From positions 195,417-220,207 of the forward strand of contig PDHQ01000005.1 of NCBI GenBank assembly GCA_003339415.1: a stretch of DNA of 24,791 nucleotides. Direction: 5' to 3'. Both the position numbers and the translations under genes were made by a program. Shown here one piece after another: positions 18,374 through 24,791 of this stretch (position 1 is the stretch's first letter; every line of letters begins with the position of its first letter). This DNA is from Ophiocordyceps camponoti-saundersi (nom. inval.). Lineage: Eukaryota > Ascomycota > Sordariomycetes > Hypocreales > Ophiocordycipitaceae. Below the pieces are notes generated by a model. That model saw nothing but the letters and a program-made list of their open reading frames with translations. It had not been told where the DNA came from and did not search any database.

Positions 18374-19595
18374 TCAGAGATAAATGCCAATCCAGTCCGA
18401 TTTCTGTGCCACCTTGGTGTCGCAATTCGCAACGGCACATCTGAGGTCGTTGGCCGAGTGTCCGGGATGCCAAGCGCCTGGAGTGCGAAAACCCCTACCA
18501 TTGGGGGAGGACTTCGTTGGCCTCCGATTCTCGTAGCAGTCGGCGCAGTATACCTGAAGGCAAGCTTTAAAGGCCTACACATAGAAGAGGTTGGAGGACG
18601 CGGGTGACCGGGAAACATGTACTTACGTGGCCGCATTTCTTCACCACCCAAAAGTGATGCTCTCCGAGCACTTTTCTTCGTTTTCTGCCGCTGCTCCCTG
18701 CAGTGGTCTGTGCCGGCGTGTCGGACTTGTCATAGGCCAGCTCCTCGTTGCAGGCCGGGCAGACAATCATTCTCCCGGAAGTAGAGTCGGTGTCTACTCC
18801 CGTATCGCGGGTGAAGCCGGCACGCGCGGGAGGATAGTCCTCCATCGGCGGTTTCGGCGTTCGATCTCTCATAGTCCGATCTCTGAGTTCCTCTAGAAAG
18901 GACGCTGCCGTCGCGGCAGCAGACTGCAGTGGCGGTGGGTGGAAGCTACCACTCCGCCAGGCGTTGGAGACGGCGAAGCTGCCAGTGATCCGGTGGACGC
19001 TCCTCGTTACATCGTCGTGCAAAAGGCCAAGGGACCTATGGCTCATGTATTCGAGCTCAATCAAGTCTTCGTCATCAAACGTTGGAAAGTGACGACGAAG
19101 TTGTGGGTTATGGTGCTGCATTTGGCGTGTACGGTGATGAGCATGGTGATGATGAGGGTGGTGATGGTGGCGAGGAATTATATGGTGCGGCCGCAAAAAG
19201 CGAGATGGTTCGGGCCCTCGCTGGTCCTCCGCGGAGTCGCCCGTCAAGTCGATAAAGCTCGGGAACGGAGAAATAAAACTTCTATCGCTCCTGGCGAGCC
19301 GGGGTGGAGATGCATGCTGCGAATTCGTCCGTCGTGGATTTCGCTGTTGGCTTCTCTGGTCTTCGGGCGAATCGGGCTCATTGGTCAAGTCGATGACGGC
19401 GACGGGCCATTCTGGCCTCCCAGGTCGACGAGGCGATCGCTGTCGTTCCGGCCGAACGTTTGTGCGCTGGCCGGTGGGCGTCGAAAGCCGTTGCGGTTCG
19501 TGATTGTGGAGGCTATGCGGCCTTGAACTGACGCCGATCTCGATAGGCTCATCGTCGCTGCTGGCTTCGAGCCAGTTAACCACGGGCGGTGGCAT
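18374..19595 (-). CDS. RING-like zinc protein with tandem SUMO-interaction motifs (STUbL candidate)
   Basis: Exon 1 (18627-19595) and exon 2 (18374-18553) with a 73-nt intron (donor GTAAGT, acceptor CAG) encode 382 residues. The first ATG, MPPPVVNWLEASSDDEP, was chosen; the frame is open upstream but only to a TTG. Two SUMO-interaction-like motifs occur: VAVIDLT (65-71) and FIDLT (114-118), each followed by acidic or Ser/Asp residues. A His-rich run follows. The C terminus is Cys279-x2-Cys282, Cys321-x-His323-x2-Cys326-x2-Cys329 and Cys362-x4-Cys367, completed only after splicing (KKCGH/VYCADC). This fits a C3HC4 RING with a long first loop. SIMs plus RING is the plan of SUMO-targeted ubiquitin ligases such as Slx8/Rfp or RNF4, so a role in SUMO-dependent ubiquitination is inferred. 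The start and the SUMO role are the less certain parts. Confidence 0.8.
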
Positions 19596-20482
19596 TGATG
19601 TAGATCCTTTATTTTTGTCCTCCCCCCTTCGAAACCCCCTCGCAGACGAAGTTGGGCCTGTTGGCGAGGGAGGCAAAGAGGCTGTGAAAACGATTCAGGC
19701 AACGTAAGGTGAACAAAGAACCGTTGCTGGCCTTCTCATAGCGTGAGAAGACACGATGCTAGAGGACCATGTAAGAATGGCAAGTATGCAAGAGAGGGAC
19801 GGAGAGGGAGGAAGGGCGAGAGATTAAAAGAGAGCTCACTTCAGCAAGGGCAGATGGTGGATTTGAAATGTTGAAGTTGGAGTCCGAAGCATGCGCATAG
19901 AGGGTTGTTTACGGACGGCGCAGGCCATTAGGCAAGGGCCCGAAGATTAGCCGCTGCCAGCTGATAGCGATACGCCACACAGTGCCTAGGTACAGATTAC
20001 TACTATTGCTTTGACTACGAACCTACCCTACTGTTCAAGTTGTCTTAATTGTTAATATTATCTGTAACATTTTCATCATTAATTCTAGCTTCGACTCTAC
20101 CTTCAACTCTCTCTACTATGGTAGGTCATATCAGTAGGCATTACGAATACCTAGGTAGGCTCTGAATGAATACCGTATCCCGGAAGTACTCCCCCTGCTG
20201 GCTGCCTGTCATTGCCTTTTCCTTGCGGGGTCTTCTTATCGATGGGCCGGAAGTTTTGTGACGATCCTTCGCACTTGCAACACACATATGTATGTGCTTC
20301 CTGCCTCGGTTATCTGCTTACTAACCAGCACACCTTACCTCACCTCATCCCCCCTCCCCAGCTCGACAACAGCCTCTCCCACGTTATCCCAATAGCTCCA
20401 TCTCTGCAGCTACAAATAGTCGCGCCACTAAAGAACCCCCTGCATCTGTCTTTCTAGTGGTCTTTCTCATCGGCGAACCAGT
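19596..20482. other. Divergent intergenic region between RING and M28 peptidase genes
   Basis: About 890 bases. It includes GCCTAGGTAC at 19984-19993 and ATACCTAGGTAGGC near 20149-20160, plus an AT-rich stretch around 20045-20090. I see no gene or RNA. Confidence 0.5.
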
Positions 20483-23068
20483 ATGGCTCGTCATTCAGAG
20501 ACGACGCCGCTCATCCAGACGGTCCGCGTCAGCCCCAATCCGAGGCGCTACCCGCATCAGACCTGCCGTCGCTTCTGCACGATCGCCTGCGCTTCGATTC
20601 TCATTACCGGCTTCGTATACTTTCTCATTCACGTCTTCTTCGTCTGGCCTCATCACTACCATCATACTCCGCGGAGTCGGTACGGACTCGCTGGTCGCGA
20701 TTCCTTAAGCCATGAGCGGCTCAAGTCCATCTTGTTCCACACTCCCTCTACCGATAAGCTGGAAGAATGGAGCCGTTACTATACGTCTGGACCCCATCTA
20801 GCCGGAAAGAACTATTCTCAGGTACTCCCTACAAGAGATAAGGCCTCTCTTACTGGTGCTAATCGTCGTCGGAATACTCTAGGCGGAATGGACCATGGAC
20901 AAGTGGCAGAGCTGGGGCGTTCAGGCCAGCATCGTGTCATATGACACGTACATTAACTATCCCGTTGATCACGGCCTCTCTCTTTTGACGCGATCCGGCG
21001 ATGCCGACTCATGGGACCTCAAGTTCCAGGCCTCGCTGGAAGAGGATGTTCTCTCGGACGATGCCACCACGGCGCTCGACGACAGGATTCCCACATTCCA
21101 CGGCTACTCTGCCAGCGGAAATGCTACAGCCTCTTTCGTCTATGTCAACTACGGCACCTACCAAGACTTCAAGGACCTGCTTGACGCCGGCGTCGAGCTC
21201 AAGGGCAACATCGCCATCGCCCGCTACGGAGCCATTTTCCGTGGCCTTAAGATCAGGCGAGCGCAGGAACTCGGCATGGTCGCTGTCGTCATCTACAGCG
21301 ACCCTGGTGACGACGGCGAGATGACTGAGGAGAATGGCTACGATTACTATCCCAACGGCCCGGCTCGCAACCCTTCAAGCGTCCAGCGCGGGAGCGTGCA
21401 GTTCCTCAGCATACGCCCTGGAGACCCGTAAGATAAACACATTCTACCCTCCATTGCGTTTTGCAAATTGCCCTGCGTTTTACTTTGACTGACTCGACCT
21501 ACGCAAAAAAAAAAGGTCTACCCCTGGCTACCCTTCTAAACCGGGAGTTCCTCGCGCGCCGGTAAATGACGCGACGCCATCGATCCCTTCTATCCCCATC
21601 TCTTACGCCGACGCGATCCCAATTCTCAAAGCTCTCAACGGTCATGGACCCAAGGCCACCGACCTCGGCAAAGATTGGCGCGAGAATCTCGGTCTCCGCT
21701 ACAAGGGCGTTGAATACAGTGTTGGTCCTTCCCCTAAAGATGTGGTCTTGAGCCTCTCAAACCAGCAAGACTACACCGTCACGCCGCTATGGAACGTCAT
21801 AGGCGTTGTAAACGGATCAATACCCCATGAAGTGCTTGTCGTGGGTAACCATCGTGACGCGTGGATCGCGGGCGGTGCCGCCGATCCGAATAGCGGCTCG
21901 GCTGTCCTCAATGAGCTCGTTCGGGGCATCGGAAAGGCCGTCGAGGCCGGATGGAAGCCCCTTCGTACCATCGTCTTCGCCAGCTGGGATGGAGAGGAGT
22001 ACGCGCTCATCGGAAGCACCGAGTGGGTGGAAGAGTATATCCCCTGGCTCTCAACCGCCAGCGTCGCCTACCTCAACGTCGACATCGGCACCGCCGGACC
22101 TGTCTTTGAGGCTGCCGCCGCTCCTCTACTTCATCAGGTTCTCCGAGCCGCTTCCAAGGCGGTACCGTCTCCCAACCAGACGGTCGAAGGCCAGACGGTA
22201 GGAGACGTATGGGACGGTCGTATCAGAACCATTGGCAGCGGCAGTGACTTTACCGCCTTTCAGGACTTTGCCGGCATCCCCTGCATCGACATGTCCTTTA
22301 AGAACGGACCCCGATCAGCCGTATATCACTACCACAGCAACTACGACAGCTTCCACTGGATGCAAAAGTTCGGCGACCCGGGCTTCGCTTATCACAAGAC
22401 CATGGCCCGCCTCCTAGGCGTCCTCGTGGCCGAGCTCAGCAACACAATCGTGATACCCTTTGGCGCCGCAGACTACGCCAACGCCTTGATAAGCTATCTC
22501 GATCGGGTCAACGACAAGCTCGGCTCCTCCTCAGCATCGTCATCTGGCCCGGTGAAGGGAAGCGCTGACGCTCTGAGCGCAAGCCTTAGGGAGTTGCGCC
22601 GGTCCCTCGACGACCTACGCGTCAAGTCGACGGGCCTCGACGAGCGAGCCGCCTGGGCGAACCGCAGGCTCGAGGGCGGGATACCCTGGTGGAACGTCAT
22701 CGGCAAGATCCGGCTATGGATCACCATCGCCAACGTCAACGCTCAGTATAAATTCTTCGAAAGGGCTTTCCTCTTCGAGCCTGGCCTCGATAATCGCAGT
22801 TGGTTCAAGCACGTCGTTTTCGCTCCGGGTCTTTGGACTGGTTATGCTGGAGGTAAGTTTTTTCCCTTTTCCCTTGGGCCTTTTCAGACTCGTATCTTCT
22901 TTCGGTGAGAGAGGTTGGTATAAGAGAGGAAATGGCACGCTAACGTTCTTTTTAGCTGTCTTTCCGGGCTTGATGGAGAGCATTGACGCTGGAGATTATA
23001 ACAATGGCCTCAAGTGGGCGGGTATCATTGACCGCTGTGTCGGGCGTGCTATTCGTAGCATTGAGTAA
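20483..23068 (+). CDS. M28 metallopeptidase of the glutamate carboxypeptidase II / Vps70 type
   Basis: Four exons, 20483-20821, 20883-21427, 21516-22852 and 22956-23068, with introns of 61, 88 and 103 nt, encode 777 residues. The order is a short cytosolic N terminus containing ETTPLI (an acidic dileucine type signal, residues 6-11), a transmembrane helix at about 31-55 making a type II protein, a protease-associated domain insert (about 200-290), and a peptidase core. Di-zinc ligands and catalytic residues all match: His407 and Asp409 (GNHRDAW), Asp418 (ADPNSG), Glu455/Glu456 (SWDGEEYALIGSTEW), Asp484 (LNVDIG) and His568 (YHSNYDSF). A TFR-like dimerisation domain follows (about 640-777). Spliced junctions restore SQAEWTMDKW, GDPSTPGYPSKPG and GYAGAVFPG. 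It should be an active vacuolar or endosomal exopeptidase; the substrate is unknown. Confidence 0.93.
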
Positions 23069-23500
23069 ATGCGTTTTATGGGTACGAAGGTTGTTTGCTC
23101 GTGGGAGGAGTCTGGATTTTGAAGCGTTTTCGGATTTCTATCGCTTGAGGGTTTCATCTTGTTCACCTTGGCGAGATTGTCTGTACATATGTAGGGGACA
23201 AGAGGGAAAGGGCTTCGACGACGCTCCCATTCATTGAATGTGTGATGATTCTACACATTGGTAGCTGTCCTTGACATCGATGCCTACATACATACGTCGT
23301 CTTTCAGCTGCTATATATATGTACTTCTACTCGACAGAGTTTCCACAGCACATCTCAGACCGAAAGAATCTTAACGTGAGAGTTGATGCTGAGCTCATCC
23401 CCTGATAGAAGCCCTCTTCTCACGACCGAGCGAGGACCAAACCTTTCATCTGCAGCAGACGGAAAGAAACAGACGGGGAAACGGGGGGGCGAAATAGACG
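23069..23500. other. Intergenic region between convergent M28 peptidase and Mcr1 genes
   Basis: About 430 bases of 3' flanks. TGTACATA at 23182-23189 on the peptidase strand matches the PUF-protein consensus UGUANAUA and lies about 115 bases after the stop codon. TACATACATAC lies near 23285. I see no gene. Confidence 0.45.
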
Positions 23501-24607
23501 CTAGAACTTGTAAACCTGATCCTTGCTGTAGCCAAGCTCCTTCAGAGCGCCGGTGAGTTCGCCCTGATCCTTGGGGCTGTTCTTCCCACCGGAGACGGCT
23601 TTCATGAGGCCCGGCGGCCCGCAGACGAACAGCTTCACATTCTCATCCTTGGGCTCGGGCAGGACGGACTTGAGCAAGTCCTTTGTGATGAAGCCGGTTG
23701 CGCCGCTCCACTTACCCTTCGGAGCCTTGTCGAGGACGTAAAAGGCGCGGAAACGTTGCGGATACGTGTTTTCGAGCTCGATGAGCTCTTTGCGGAGGAG
23801 TATGTCCTCTTCTGAGACGTTGCCGAAGACGAGCGTCACTTTGGTCTTGTCGTTTGGGTTGCTGAAGATGGTGCGTAGCAGTTGGTACATGGGCGTTATG
23901 CCGGTGCCGCCGGCGATGAGACCGATGTGCTCGTGCTTGTTCTCCGCCCAGGGGTACTTGGGGAGGGGACCCTTGAAGTCGAGTGTTTGGCCCGGCTGCA
24001 TGTCGTGCAGATATGAGCTCATGGGACCTCCCGAGTATTTCTTGATCAAGAGGTCAATGTGACCCTGCTCATCTGTCGTCGAGCCGTCAGAGCGAGTTGC
24101 GCCAACAAGACAGGGAAGGGGGAAAAAACTAGAGAAACACACACCTTCATCGCTGACGGGTGTATAAGGTCGTACGGTAGGCTTCTCATCGCCTTCACCC
24201 TTGAATTTGGTCAACACGGCGCTGGCAACGTGCAAGCCAGAAACCATATCGCTCTCAGGAAGCTCGAAGCGGAAACGCTTAGTGTTGTGGTTCACCGTCT
24301 CGACGTCCTTGAGCTTCAAGGAGACGAAGCCCTGATCACCGCCGGTGAGGGCCGCCTTGGTCGCTGCGCCGCCCGCGACTTGCTTGACCTTGGCCGCCGC
24401 CTTTTGCGCCGCACTGTCACCGGCCATGTACCAGTAACAGCCTCCGAGGGCGAAAGCGGCGCCGGCGAGAGAGAGCCATGTGGAGGAGCTGGAAGCTTTT
24501 CCTTGGCCGCCGCCTCCGCCACTCTCGCTGCTACTGCTGCTGCTGGTAGTGCTTGTAGCAGCAGAGGTCTTGGCCGAGCCGGATTCGGTTGCGTATCGGC
24601 GAGCGTG
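23501..24607 (-). CDS. mcr1: Mitochondrial NADH-cytochrome b5 reductase Mcr1 (5' exon missing)
   Basis: Two exons are visible, 24145-24607 and 23501-24072, separated by a 72-nt intron that is in frame and has no stop. They encode 344 residues. The intron is placed so that [16 protein letters not shown] is continuous. Exon 2 begins after acceptor AATAG with [10 protein letters not shown], a mitochondrial presequence-like region. A Ser/Gly linker and a hydrophobic segment ([18 protein letters not shown]) that would anchor it in the outer membrane or be a sorting signal follow. [17 protein letters not shown] with GGPMSSYL (FAD), and [13 protein letters not shown] and VCGPPGLM (NADH) are typical. 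The enzyme passes electrons from NADH to cytochrome b5 and to D-erythroascorbate radical recycling. An intron reaches back to at least 24695 and exon 1 lies beyond the poly-G run, so the gene is truncated at the window edge. Confidence 0.92.
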   Translation of the reverse strand, partial: HARRYATESGSAKTSAATSTTSSSSSSESGGGGGQGKASSSSTWLSLAGAAFALGGCYWYMAGDSAAQKAAAKVKQVAGGAATKAALTGGDQGFVSLKLKDVETVNHNTKRFRFELPESDMVSGLHVASAVLTKFKGEGDEKPTVRPYTPVSDEGVCFSSFFPLPCLVGATRSDGSTTDEQGHIDLLIKKYSGGPMSSYLHDMQPGQTLDFKGPLPKYPWAENKHEHIGLIAGGTGITPMYQLLRTIFSNPNDKTKVTLVFGNVSEEDILLRKELIELENTYPQRFRAFYVLDKAPKGKWSGATGFITKDLLKSVLPEPKDENVKLFVCGPPGLMKAVSGGKNSPKDQGELTGALKELGYSKDQVYKF

Positions 24608-24695
24608 CTATTTCCCGAGGGGAGGAAAGAAGCGTCAGAACATGGATTGGCCCAAGACTGTGAAGCAGAGACGAAGACGGGTCGCGAAGAAGGAT

Positions 24696-24734
<39 letters not shown>

Positions 24735-24791
24735 AAGGGGCCCCCGCGCCCCGCGGGGGGGCCGGGCGCAACGGCACGGGGGGAGAGATAG
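24696..24791. other. Poly-G run and GC-rich contig-end sequence
   Basis: Positions 24696-24733 are 38 consecutive G residues, followed by GC-rich simple sequence to the end. This interrupts the 5' part of the Mcr1 gene. Together with the similar start of the window it indicates a contig-end artefact rather than genuine sequence. Confidence 0.8.

Noticed and set aside
18939..19526. 195-residue plus-strand open frame
   Set aside because: Antisense to the RING gene, whose motifs and splice sites are clear.
23182..23189. PUF-binding site in the M28 peptidase 3' flank as a strong call
   Set aside because: The same TGTACATA word occurs elsewhere in non-transcribed-looking intergenic DNA (near 4400 and 4813), so it is not specific. 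It is mentioned only in passing in the intergenic entry.

Overview
The window is nuclear DNA of a filamentous ascomycete (Pezizomycotina, most likely a Sordariomycete). This is an inference from the gene set, from short introns of 56-137 nt with GT..AG borders and CTAAC/CTGAC branch sites, and from long intergenic gaps with dispersed ACCTAGGTAGGT and TACATACAT words. It looks like an almost complete small contig: both ends run into very long G homopolymers and GC-rich junk, which are probably sequencing or assembly artefacts.

Twelve protein genes are supported. From left to right: a secreted proteinase-K-type subtilase that has lost its catalytic Asp (+, 968-2145); the ribosome-rescue factor Dom34/Pelota (-, 2796-4118); a large WDR44/Laf1-type WD40 protein (+, 5735-8823); a thioredoxin (-, 9054-9595); two small secreted or membrane proteins that appear related (-, 10009-10419 and 11302-11589); an unrecognised charged protein (-, 11948-12907); a haloacetate-dehalogenase/epoxide-hydrolase-like alpha/beta hydrolase (+, 13905-15074); an aldo-keto reductase with an 11-nt microexon (-, 16188-17249); a RING-like protein with SUMO-interaction motifs (-, 18374-19595); a glutamate-carboxypeptidase-II-like M28 metallopeptidase (+, 20483-23068); and the mitochondrial NADH-cytochrome b5 reductase Mcr1, 5'-truncated (-, 23501-24607).

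Introns were placed by joining reading frames at GT..AG borders so that known family motifs become continuous. Several genes visible as one open frame actually contain in-frame introns (hydrolase, Mcr1).

The genes do not form an obvious pathway or secondary-metabolite cluster. They look like ordinary housekeeping genes (Dom34, WD40, thioredoxin, M28 peptidase, Mcr1) mixed with accessory ones (subtilase, the small membrane pair, hydrolase, aldo-keto reductase). The features most worth a second look are the pseudo-subtilase, the small membrane pair with a shared 16-bp upstream element, the possible splice-controlled thioredoxin tail, and the RING+SIM protein. I found no tRNA, rRNA, transposon or CRISPR.
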